In this document: positions 7,890-15,269 of the stretch, piece after piece
Layout: the number at the start of each line of letters is the position of its first letter
Position numbering within the stretch: the stretch's first letter is position 1
Origin: Streptomyces scopuliridis RB72
GTDB lineage: Bacteria > Actinomycetota > Actinomycetes > Streptomycetales > Streptomycetaceae
DNA: 27,324 nucleotides
Reading direction: 5' to 3'
Assembly (NCBI RefSeq): GCF_000718095.1
Contig: NZ_JOEI01000044.1
Location: forward strand, 1-27,324
Notes under the pieces: model-generated
Databases searched by the model: none
What the model was told of the DNA's origin: nothing
Seen by the model: the letters and a program-made list of their open reading frames with translations, nothing else
Program-made: the position numbers and the translations under genes

Positions 7890-8641
7890 GCCGTAACAGC
7901 GAGCCGGGCACCCGTCCCGAGCGGCCGGTCGCCCTGGTCACGGGGGCGTCCGGCGGGCTCGGACAGGCCCTGGCACTCGAACTCGACGCGCTCGGCTGCC
8001 GGGTCGCCGTCCACTACAACAGCTCGGAGGCGCAGGCCCGCGCCGTACGGGAGAAGCTGAGCAACGACTCGGCCGTCGTGACCGGCGATGTCGGCTCCTG
8101 GGACGCCGTCACCGCGATGTACGCCGAGATCAGTGAGCGGCTCGGGCCGGTCGACGTGCTCGTCAACAATGGCGCCATCCGCAAGGACGCGCTGATGGCG
8201 ATGCAGTCGCCGGCGGACTGGCAGCAGGTCATCCAGACCAATCTGATCGGTTCGTTCCACACGGCGCGGGTGTCCGTTCCGTATATGCTCCGGCAGCGGT
8301 GGGGCCGGATCATCAATGTGGTGTCGCCCTCCGGCCTGATCGCGACGGCGGGTCAGACGGCCTACTCCGCCTCGAAGGCCGGTCTCATCGGCTTCACCCG
8401 TACCCTGGCCGCCGAGTGCGGCAGACGCGGGGTGACCGTGAACGCCCTCTCCCCAGGGTTCATGATCACGGGAATGACGGAGAACCTGCCGGGACACGTC
8501 ATCGAGGGCATGGAGGGCAAGGCCCCCATTCCCCGCTTCGTCACGGTCGAGGAAGTGGCCCGCAGCGCCGCCCTGTTCCTGGACCAGGACTGTATGACGG
8601 GCCAGGTCCTCAGCATCGACAGCGGAGTCTCGATCACCTGA
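7886..8641 (+). CDS. 3-oxoacyl-ACP reductase (FabG-like SDR)
   Basis: The 251-aa short-chain dehydrogenase has the NADP-binding TGASGGLG near residue 18, NNGA, and the catalytic Ser147, Tyr160 and Lys164 (YSASK). It probably reduces a beta-ketoacyl carrier-protein intermediate made by the KAS III. The dehydratase needed next is not in this operon but may be the double-hotdog protein at 12564-13475. The start ATG overlaps the KAS III stop (ATGA). It ends just before a strong hairpin shared with the convergent SARP gene. Confidence 0.92.
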   Translation: MSRNSEPGTRPERPVALVTGASGGLGQALALELDALGCRVAVHYNSSEAQARAVREKLSNDSAVVTGDVGSWDAVTAMYAEISERLGPVDVLVNNGAIRKDALMAMQSPADWQQVIQTNLIGSFHTARVSVPYMLRQRWGRIINVVSPSGLIATAGQTAYSASKAGLIGFTRTLAAECGRRGVTVNALSPGFMITGMTENLPGHVIEGMEGKAPIPRFVTVEEVARSAALFLDQDCMTGQVLSIDSGVSIT

Positions 8642-8663
8642 GACCCGCCCGTACGCACAGAGA

Positions 8664-8692
8664 GGCGGCCCGGCGTATCCCGCCGGGCCGCC
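8664..8692. terminator. Bidirectional terminator hairpin
   Basis: A perfect 12-bp GC-only inverted repeat (8664-8675 with 8681-8692) with the loop TATCC lies between the convergent ketoreductase and SARP genes, 23 bp after the ketoreductase stop and 26 bp from the SARP stop. There is no U-tract. Confidence 0.8.
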
Positions 8693-8717
8693 CGCGTATG
8701 TTCCCCCGCCACCCCCC

Positions 8718-9644
8718 TTACGCCACACGCCAGTCGGGCGCCGGGGGCGCGGGGTGGGTGAGGCAGCCGTCCGGCGTCAATAAGCAGGGCCGCGACGGGG
8801 CCGGTCGCGGGTCCGGGGCCTCGAACATGCCCATCAGCAGCGGGTCCAGCCGGGTCATGGCGCCGGTCTCGGGCTCCGGTCTTCGGCGGGTGTCGGAGCC
8901 GCGCAGCAGCTCCAGATAGGCGGCCTGGCTCTCCGGCGCCGGGTCGATCCCCAGCTCCTCGGCGAGCACCTCCCGCAGCTGCTGATAGGTGCGCAGCGCC
9001 TCGGCACGGTTGCCGGCCGTCCGGTGCGCCGCCATCCGGCACCGGTAGGCGCTCTCCCTGAACGGCGCCCGCCGTACGGCCTCCTCGGCGTACCGCAGCG
9101 CGTGATGCTCGTCGCCCAGCGCCGCCGAGGCCAGACTCGCGGTCTCCAGCGCGGACAGCCGGAGCTCATCGAGCCATTCCCGCACGCCATTGACCCACTC
9201 GCCCTCGTGGGCGGGCAGGAATGACCCGCGTAGATTCGACACGGCAGCGGCGGCGAGTTGCTGCGCGACGGCGAACGAACCGGTGGCGTACGCCTCGGCC
9301 GCCTCCTTCGCCGCCGCATCCGCGCACTCGACGTCGACGGCCGCGTCGTCCGGCAGCCGCAGCAGATAGCGACCGCCCTGGGCGACCAGCGGGGTGACCC
9401 CGGGCCGCTGCTGGGGGAACGTGACGAACGTACGGACCCGGCTGACAACACTGCGCAGGGCCGAGGCCCAGGTGTCCGGCAGCCCGTCGGGCCAGACGGT
9501 GTCGGCCAGTTGATCGCGGCTGGTGCCGCCGGACCGTTCGAGGATGAGCCTGGCGAACGCGACTTGAGCCTGAGCGCTGGACAGATGCTGTGGCGGAACC
9601 CCTTCGGGTTCGATCGTGACAAGGCCAGCGAGTCTGATGAGCAA
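8718..9644 (-). CDS. SARP-family transcriptional activator
   Basis: The 308-aa protein has an N-terminal OmpR-like winged helix (residues 1 to about 95: LIRLAGLVTIEPEG, then SSAQAQVAFARLIL, LADTVWPDG, ALRSVVSRVR), then a bacterial transcriptional activation domain rich in TPR-like helices (about 100-245, including LRTYQQLREVLAEELGIDPAPE). This is the layout of Streptomyces antibiotic regulatory proteins, cluster-specific activators. I chose the TTG at 9644: it has GGGGAG six nt upstream and puts the winged helix at residue 2, as is usual. The longer reading from ATG 9815 adds a Cys/Arg-rich stretch of no recognisable fold and would begin upstream of the candidate promoter. No ATPase domain is present, so it is a short SARP rather than AfsR-like. 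Confidence 0.88.
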   Translation of the reverse strand: MLIRLAGLVTIEPEGVPPQHLSSAQAQVAFARLILERSGGTSRDQLADTVWPDGLPDTWASALRSVVSRVRTFVTFPQQRPGVTPLVAQGGRYLLRLPDDAAVDVECADAAAKEAAEAYATGSFAVAQQLAAAAVSNLRGSFLPAHEGEWVNGVREWLDELRLSALETASLASAALGDEHHALRYAEEAVRRAPFRESAYRCRMAAHRTAGNRAEALRTYQQLREVLAEELGIDPAPESQAAYLELLRGSDTRRRPEPETGAMTRLDPLLMGMFEAPDPRPAPSRPCLLTPDGCLTHPAPPAPDWRVA

Positions 9645-9797
9645 GCTGTACTCCCCGATGCGGTCGGCCCTGGGCCGGTTGCACCGACGGCGGCTGCCGC
9701 CGGCGAGAGTCTCGACATCACGCCAGGGGGCCCCGCCACAGTGCTCCTTGTGAAGGAGATCGGGACGCTCTGTGCATGCCCCCTGCACAGAAATTGG

Positions 9798-9828
9798 ACG
9801 ATACCAATCGGCCATCTCGGTATGTCAA
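9798..9828 (-). promoter_or_regulatory. Candidate SARP-gene promoter
   Basis: On the minus strand TTGACA (9828-9823) is followed 19 bp later by TATCGT (9803-9798). The -35 is perfect; the spacer is 1-2 bp long and the -10 imperfect. It predicts a start near 9790 and a leader of about 145 nt, downstream of the ATG at 9815, so it agrees with the TTG start. Confidence 0.35.
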
Positions 9829-9935
9829 TACTGGCCGGGGAACATTCCCCGGGATTTCTCTGGAGACCCTCATTCCGCTTGCGTAAAGCTGACGCGCTGT
9901 TCTTGCGTTCCCCTCTTTTCCCATTTCAGCGCCGT

Positions 9936-9967
9936 GTTGCGCGCGCCTTGCGCGGCTGTCGTTGAAT
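9936..9967 (+). promoter_or_regulatory. Candidate SARP box C and -10 (main operon)
   Basis: GTTGCGC (9936-9942) and CTTGCGC (9947-9953) are direct repeats at 11-bp spacing. Exactly 8 bp later comes TTGAAT (9962-9967), a plausible -10. This is the geometry known for SARP-activated promoters. Two further CTTGCGT copies lie upstream (9878, 9902) but not in 11-bp phase. The predicted leader to 10037 is about 60 nt. Confidence 0.6.
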
Positions 9968-10036
9968 TGCGTCGGCACTCTGAGTCCAGGTTGAGCGGAC
10001 TCCGGTAATTGTCCGAAACGTGGTGAGGAGACGCAC

Positions 10037-11254
10037 GTGAACACATCCGGGGGCTGGGAACGTCTCGCGCCGAAACTGGCCGCGACACACCGCCGTGTGC
10101 GGGCCCTGGAGTGGGAGCCCGCCCGCCGCAACAGCTTCGTCACGTACACGGTCGAGCGCGACTCCGCCTACGCCGACCTCGACGGCGAGCGCCTCCTGAT
10201 GATGTCGGGCTACAGCTATCTGGGCCTGGCCGGTGACGAGCGTGTGGTCGCCGCCGCCAAGGCCGCCGTCGATCTGTACGGCACCGGCAACCACGGGGTG
10301 CGGGCGCTGGCGGGTTCGATCCCGCTGCACGAGGAACTGGAGGCGGAGGTCGCCCGGTTCGCCGGCCGCCAGGAGGCGCTGGTGTTCGGCTCCGGGTACG
10401 CGGCCAACGTCGGCACGGTCGGCGCGCTGGTCGGCGCCGGTGACACCGTACTGATCGACAAGTACGACCACGCCAGCATCGTGGACGGCTGCCGGCTGAG
10501 CGGCGCCACCGTCACCCGCTTCCGCCACAACGACGTGGGCCATCTCGACCGCAGGCTCGCCGCCGCGAGCCCGGAAGGAATCCGGCTCGTCATCGTCGAC
10601 AGCGTCTACTCCATGGACGGCGACATCGCGCCGCTGCCGGAGCTGCGCCGGGTGTGCGACGCCCACAACGCCCTGCTGATGGTGGACGAGGCCCACGCGC
10701 TGGGTATCATCGGCGCCACCGGCAAGGGCATCGAGGAGCACTTCGAGTACACCGCGAAGGTCGACGTCAAGCTGGGCACGCTCTCGAAGGCCATCCCCTC
10801 GATGGGCGGCTGGGTGGCGGGACCGAGCGAGCTGATCGGCCATCTCAAGTACGCGGCACGGCCGTTCCTCTTCTCCGCGGCCCTCGGCCCCGCCCAGTCG
10901 GGCGCGGCGCTCGAATCGCTGCGGATCCTGGAGCGCGAGCCCGAGCGCGTCCGCCATATCCAGCAGGAGTCCGCGCGCTTCCGCCGGATGCTGAACGACG
11001 GCGGGATGCGCACCGGCGACAGCGAGACCGCCGTCGTCCCCGTCATCGCCGGCTCCGACGACGCCGCGTACGACTACGCCACCGCCTGCCGCGCGGCGGG
11101 GGTCATCGGACTGCCGGTGGTCACCCCGGCCGTCCCCAACGACCTGGCCCGGCTGCGGATCGCCATCACCGCGCGCCACACCAAGAGCGATATCGACTTC
11201 GCCGCGGAGGCCTTCCTCAAGGCCGCCCACACCTGCGGGCTGATCACGGCCTGA
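10037..11254 (+). CDS. Alpha-oxoamine synthase (PLP-dependent)
   Basis: The 405-aa fold-type I PLP enzyme belongs to the family of 5-aminolevulinate synthase, 8-amino-7-oxononanoate synthase, and the prodiginine RedN/PigH condensing domains. Visible are MMSGYSYLGLAGD, GTGNHGVRALAGS, VDEAHALGIIG with the PLP-ring Asp, and the Schiff-base Lys251 in GTLSKAIPSMGG. Such enzymes join an amino acid to an acyl thioester with loss of CO2, giving an alpha-aminoketone. Here the thioester is probably on one of the two carrier proteins. The GTG start has a strong GTGAGGAG site. It is the first gene of the main operon; 62 bp separate it from the KAS II. Confidence 0.93.
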   Translation: MNTSGGWERLAPKLAATHRRVRALEWEPARRNSFVTYTVERDSAYADLDGERLLMMSGYSYLGLAGDERVVAAAKAAVDLYGTGNHGVRALAGSIPLHEELEAEVARFAGRQEALVFGSGYAANVGTVGALVGAGDTVLIDKYDHASIVDGCRLSGATVTRFRHNDVGHLDRRLAAASPEGIRLVIVDSVYSMDGDIAPLPELRRVCDAHNALLMVDEAHALGIIGATGKGIEEHFEYTAKVDVKLGTLSKAIPSMGGWVAGPSELIGHLKYAARPFLFSAALGPAQSGAALESLRILEREPERVRHIQQESARFRRMLNDGGMRTGDSETAVVPVIAGSDDAAYDYATACRAAGVIGLPVVTPAVPNDLARLRIAITARHTKSDIDFAAEAFLKAAHTCGLITA

Positions 11255-11316
11255 CGGTCGGTCAACTCGCTGTCCACCTCCGCCCTCCGACGTTCGTACG
11301 GGATACGGGATCCGAG

Positions 11317-12567
11317 ATGCCAACCTCACCGAGGCACGCACCGCCACACGCGCCTGTCGCGATCACCGGCATGGGCGTCGTCACCCCGGCCGGCTGCACC
11401 CCCGACGATCTGTGGGCCGCACTGCGCGCGGGCAGGTCCACCGCCGCCACGCTGACCCACCTCGACCTGGAGCGCCACCGGGTGCGCATCGGCTGCCGGG
11501 TCCGCGGGCTCGACTCCCTCGGCCTCGTGCCCGCCAAGGACGCGCGCCGGATGGACCCGTTCGCGCTGTACGGGACGACCGCCGCCCTCGCCGCGCACCG
11601 GGACGCGGGAGCGCCCGCCGCGGACCCCGGCCGTACCGCGATCGTCGTCGGCAACGCCGTCGGCGGCCGGGCCACCAGCGATCTGGAGTCCGGGCACTTC
11701 GCCGAGTCGGGGCCGCACCGGGTCAATCCGCTGATGCCCCTGATGACGATGCCCAACGCGGCGGCGGCGCAGATCTCGATGCGGCTCGGCTGGCAGGGCC
11801 CCGCCCTGACCATCGCCACCACGTGCGCCAGCGGCGCCGACGCCATCGGCCACGCGCTGACACTGCTGCGGACGGACCGCGCCGATGTCGTCCTGGCCGG
11901 CGGCTGCGAATCGACCCTCACCCCCGTCACCCTCGCCGGATTCGGCAACCTCAACGCCGTATCGCTGCGCAACGACGACCCGGAGCACGCGTCCAGGCCG
12001 TTCGACGCCGACCGCGACGGCTTCGTGATGGGGGAGGGCGCCGGGTTCGTCGTCCTCGAACGCCTCGACGACGCGCGGGCGCGTGGCGCCCGTACGTACG
12101 CGACCGTCGCCGGGTACGCGGCCACCTCCGACGCGTACCACCTCGCCATGCCGCTGCCGGACGGCGGCGCGGCCGTCGGCGCCATGGCGGGAGCCATCGC
12201 CGACGCGGGTCTGGCCCCCTCCGACATCGTCCATGTCAACGCGCACGGCACGTCGACCCCGCACAACGACCGGGCCGAAGCGATCGCGCTGGCCAAGGTG
12301 TTCGGCACGGACGGGCCGCCGGTGACCGCCAGCAAGAGCGTCATCGGCCATCTCATCGGGGCCGCGGGCGCCGTCGAACTGATCGCGACCGTGCAGGCGA
12401 TGAGCCGGTGCGAGGTCCCTCCCACCGCCAACCACGAACAGCTGGAGCCAGGCATGGAAATCGATGTGGTCCACGGCGCCCCGCGCGCCGTGGCGTCCGG
12501 TCCCGCGCTCTCCAACTCCTTCGGCTTCGGCGGCCACAACTCCAGCCTGGTGGTGGCCCCGATATGA
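11317..12567 (+). CDS. 3-oxoacyl-ACP synthase II (FabF-like ketosynthase)
   Basis: The 416-aa ketosynthase has an intact triad: Cys170 in TTCASGADA, His in NAHGTSTPHND, and His in SVIGHLIGAAGAVE, plus the C-terminal SNSFGFGGHN. It would elongate a carrier-bound chain with malonyl-ACP. No chain-length-factor partner is adjacent, so it resembles a stand-alone KAS II (such as the ones in prodiginine clusters) rather than a type II polyketide minimal set. The ATG at 11317 is the natural start by homology; its ribosome site is weak. Its stop overlaps the next start (ATGA). Confidence 0.92.
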   Translation: MPTSPRHAPPHAPVAITGMGVVTPAGCTPDDLWAALRAGRSTAATLTHLDLERHRVRIGCRVRGLDSLGLVPAKDARRMDPFALYGTTAALAAHRDAGAPAADPGRTAIVVGNAVGGRATSDLESGHFAESGPHRVNPLMPLMTMPNAAAAQISMRLGWQGPALTIATTCASGADAIGHALTLLRTDRADVVLAGGCESTLTPVTLAGFGNLNAVSLRNDDPEHASRPFDADRDGFVMGEGAGFVVLERLDDARARGARTYATVAGYAATSDAYHLAMPLPDGGAAVGAMAGAIADAGLAPSDIVHVNAHGTSTPHNDRAEAIALAKVFGTDGPPVTASKSVIGHLIGAAGAVELIATVQAMSRCEVPPTANHEQLEPGMEIDVVHGAPRAVASGPALSNSFGFGGHNSSLVVAPI

Positions 12568-13475
12568 CCACCGCACCCGCCCCGGCGGCGACGCGTACCG
12601 TCACCGCCGAAGAGATCGCGGCCTACCGGGGCGCCGTCCGCGCCGCGCTGCCCGCCGCGCGGGACCAACTCGCCTCGCCCGTCCACGCGTTCGTCCTCGC
12701 GCACACCGTCGCCGAACGCACCGTGGCCGCCCTGACCGCCGACGATCCCGGCCCCGTGTCGGTCGTCCACCTCGGCCAGGACATCCGCTGCCGGCGGCTC
12801 GTACGCCCCGGTGAACAGGTCACCGTACGGCTGGATGTCCTCGGAGCCCGCCGCGAGCCGCGCGGGATCCGGGTCGCGCTGCGGTCCCGGCTGACCGGCG
12901 ACGGCGCGGACTCCACGGACCCCACGGACCCCACGGGCTCGTCGGGCTCCATGGACCCGGACGCCGCCGAGCCGTTCGCCGAACTGGTCACCAGCGCCCT
13001 GCTCGTGGGCGCGACCGCACTCGAACCCTTCGGAGAGATCTCCGGCGGCGCCGCCGCGCCCGCGCCCACCGGCGCCGCCGAGCCCGCCACCGTCGTGCAT
13101 GAGCCGACCGTGGAGTGGATCCGCCGCTACGCGCTGGCCTCCGGCGACGAGAACCCGATCCATCTCGACGCCGACGCGGCCCGCGCCGCCGGCTTCGGCT
13201 CGGTCATCGCGCACGGGATGAGCGTGCTGGCCCTGGCCGTCGAGGAGATCACCGACCGGTACGCCGACGGTGACGCCGCCCGGATACGGGGGATCGGCGG
13301 GCGCTTCTCGGCGCCCGTCGCGCCCGGAGAGCCGCTCCGGTTCGACCTCCAGCCGGACGCGGCCCGCCGGGTGGTGCGCTTCAGCTGCCGCACCCCCGCG
13401 GGACCCGCCGTCAAGAGCGGCTGGGTCGAACTGGCCGAGCACGCGGCGAGCGCGCAGAGCGGGAGCCGGCCATGA
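12564..13475 (+). CDS. MaoC-like double-hotdog dehydratase
   Basis: In the 303-aa protein the C-terminal half (from about residue 177) carries the hydratase-2 motif YALASGDENPIHLD followed by GFGSVIAHGM, with the catalytic Asp and His. The N-terminal half looks like the degenerate hotdog of fatty-acid dehydratase-type proteins. A low-complexity Thr/Asp/Pro/Ser linker (around residues 113-132) joins them. It probably dehydrates a 3-hydroxyacyl thioester from the FabG-like reductase. It overlaps both neighbours by 4 nt, so it is tightly coupled to the KAS II and the adenylating ligase. Confidence 0.87.
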   Translation: MTTAPAPAATRTVTAEEIAAYRGAVRAALPAARDQLASPVHAFVLAHTVAERTVAALTADDPGPVSVVHLGQDIRCRRLVRPGEQVTVRLDVLGARREPRGIRVALRSRLTGDGADSTDPTDPTGSSGSMDPDAAEPFAELVTSALLVGATALEPFGEISGGAAAPAPTGAAEPATVVHEPTVEWIRRYALASGDENPIHLDADAARAAGFGSVIAHGMSVLALAVEEITDRYADGDAARIRGIGGRFSAPVAPGEPLRFDLQPDAARRVVRFSCRTPAGPAVKSGWVELAEHAASAQSGSRP

Positions 13476-15007
13476 CGACCGACGGCCTCGGCCTGGTGGG
13501 CGGATTCCTCTCCCAGGTCCGCGAACGGCCCGACGCCACCGCCCTGGTGTGGAACGGCGAGGAGACCACCTACCGCGAGCTGTACGAGCGGGCCGGACGG
13601 GAGCGCGACCGGCTGGCCCGGCTCGGGCTCACCCCCGGCGAGCCCGTCGGCATCCTGGCGACCAAGTCGCCCGCGGCCATCGCGCTGGTGCTGGCCTGTC
13701 TGCTGGCGCGGCGCCCCTTCCTGCTGCCGTCGCCCGCGCTCGCCGACTCCCTGCTGGCGGATCTCTTCGCCCAGGCGGGCTGCCGCCGGGTGATCACGGC
13801 CGACGGCGCGGACGCCGCGGTGGCGCCGAACCCCGAGGTCACCGCCCAGCCGCTGGCGCCCCGCGAGGCCGCCGAGGTGTCGTTCATGCTCACCACCTCC
13901 GGCTCCACCAGCCTGCCCAAGATCGTCCCCCTGGGCCGGGACGCCGTGAACCGCTTCGTCGCCTGGGCCGCCCCCGCCTTCTCGATCGGGCCCGGCGTCA
14001 CCGTACTCAACTACGCGCCGCTCAACTTCGACCTCTGCCTGCTGGACATCTGGACGACCCTCGCGCACGGCGGCCGGGTGGTCCTGGTCGACCCGGCACT
14101 GGCGGCCCGGGGCGGGCATCTGCTCGACCTCCTCGTCCGCCATGACGTACGGGTGGTCCAGGCGGTGCCGATGTTCTACGGGCTGCTGCTCGACGCGGCC
14201 CAGCGGCGGGGGGTGGTGACGCTCCCCGGGGTCGAACGGGTGATGTTCAGCGGCGATGTCATACCCGACCGCACCTTCGCCGCACTGCCCGGACTGTTCC
14301 CCGGGGCGCGGATCCACAACATCTACGGCTGCACCGAGACCAACGACAGCTTCGTCCACGAGATCGACACCCGCGCCACCGAGTTCCCGCCGGTACCGAT
14401 CGGCCGCCCGCTGCCGGGAGTCGAGGCCCTGATCCTCGGCCCGGACGGCGCGGCCGTCGACGGGCCGGGCTCCGGCGAACTGTATGTCTCCACGCCCTTC
14501 CAGTCGGCCGGCTATCTCGACCGGACCCGGCACGCCGACAAGTTCAACGGCCATCCACTGGGACTCGACGACCGGCGCTGGTTCCGCACCGGCGATCTGG
14601 TACGGCGCGACGCCGACGGCCGGTTGCATCTCACCGGACGCGCCGACCACCAGGTCAAGGTCCGCGGTGTGGCCGTGAACACCGCGGAGGTCGAACGGGT
14701 GCTGCTCGACCACCCCGCCGTACGCGAAGCGGGGGTGGCCGCCGTACCCGACCCGATCGAGGGCCGCCGGCTCATCGCCGCCGTACAGAGCGAACCGGGC
14801 AGCGGGCTGAGCAGCCTGACGTTGCGTCAGCACTGCGCGCGGAGTCTGCCCAGGGCGGCCGTCCCCGCCAAGCTCCGGATCGTCGACGAACCGCTGCCGA
14901 AGACCGCCACGGGAAAGGTCGACCGCAAGGCGCTCGACCGTCTCGACGAGCTGTCCACCGTCTCCACCGTCACGTCAGCCACCACCGCCCAGGGAAGGAC
15001 GTCATGA
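13472..15007 (+). CDS. Amino-acid adenylating ligase (stand-alone A domain)
   Basis: The 511-aa ANL-superfamily enzyme has the ATP-loop TSGSTSLPK (about residues 142-150), core A4-like FDLCLLDIW, A5-like NIYGCTETND, RTGDL, GRADHQVKVRG, and the C-terminal LPKTATGKVDRKAL with the catalytic Lys. It would activate an acid as acyl-AMP and load it on the adjacent carrier protein. The trio of free A domain, free PCP and acyl-CoA-dehydrogenase-type oxidase is the known signature of L-prolyl-PCP to pyrrolyl-2-carboxyl-PCP conversion (PltF/PltL/PltE, RedM/RedO/RedW). Proline is therefore the first guess, but another amino acid, including a beta-amino acid, is possible. ATGA overlaps at both ends. Confidence 0.9.
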   Translation: MTTDGLGLVGGFLSQVRERPDATALVWNGEETTYRELYERAGRERDRLARLGLTPGEPVGILATKSPAAIALVLACLLARRPFLLPSPALADSLLADLFAQAGCRRVITADGADAAVAPNPEVTAQPLAPREAAEVSFMLTTSGSTSLPKIVPLGRDAVNRFVAWAAPAFSIGPGVTVLNYAPLNFDLCLLDIWTTLAHGGRVVLVDPALAARGGHLLDLLVRHDVRVVQAVPMFYGLLLDAAQRRGVVTLPGVERVMFSGDVIPDRTFAALPGLFPGARIHNIYGCTETNDSFVHEIDTRATEFPPVPIGRPLPGVEALILGPDGAAVDGPGSGELYVSTPFQSAGYLDRTRHADKFNGHPLGLDDRRWFRTGDLVRRDADGRLHLTGRADHQVKVRGVAVNTAEVERVLLDHPAVREAGVAAVPDPIEGRRLIAAVQSEPGSGLSSLTLRQHCARSLPRAAVPAKLRIVDEPLPKTATGKVDRKALDRLDELSTVSTVTSATTAQGRTS

Positions 15008-15267
15008 GCCACGCCGGCACCATCAAGCAGTTCGTCATCGAGGAGTTCCTGCCGGACATCACCCCCCAGGAGCTGGCGGACGACCACGATCTGCTCTCTG
15101 ACGGGGTCATCGACAGCCTCGGTGTGCTGAAGCTGATCGCCTGGGTCGAGGACCGCTTCGAGCTGCCGATCGGCGACACGGACCTGGACCCCGACAACTT
15201 CCGCAGTGTGGCGGCCATCGACGCGTTCATCGCCGGTGCGCGCCGTCCCGAGGTGGCGGGCGGCTAG
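15004..15267 (+). CDS. Peptidyl/acyl carrier protein
   Basis: The 87-aa protein has the phosphopantetheine serine in GVIDSLGVLKLI (Ser38) and an N-terminal helix typical of carriers served by stand-alone A domains (FVIEEFLPDI). It should receive the acid activated by the ligase whose gene it overlaps by 4 nt, and present it to the flavin oxidase at 17586-18731. The TrpD-like gene starts 2 bp after its stop. Confidence 0.9.
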   Translation: MSHAGTIKQFVIEEFLPDITPQELADDHDLLSDGVIDSLGVLKLIAWVEDRFELPIGDTDLDPDNFRSVAAIDAFIAGARRPEVAGG

Positions 15268-15269
15268 CG

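Larger units (their letters stand above)
9645..10036. promoter_or_regulatory. 392-bp divergent control region between the SARP and biosynthetic operon
   Basis: It has no convincing gene. From left to right it holds a hairpin CTCCTT-GTG-AAGGAG (9744-9758), an 8-bp inverted repeat TCTGTGCA/TGCACAGA (9769-9776 with 9784-9791), a candidate leftward promoter for the SARP gene, CTTGCGT heptamers at 9878-9884 and 9902-9908, the paired box C, and a GTGAGGAG ribosome site before 10037. The two inverted repeats would lie in the SARP gene's 5' untranslated region and might regulate it. Confidence 0.6.

Noticed and set aside
8718..9815. Longer SARP protein starting at ATG 9815
   Set aside because: The extra 57 residues show no fold, the ATG lacks a ribosome site and lies within the candidate promoter, while TTG 9644 has a good ribosome site and fits the family N-terminus.
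11317..12567. Type II aromatic polyketide cluster
   Set aside because: There is a single ketosynthase with an intact cysteine and no chain-length factor or aromatase pair.
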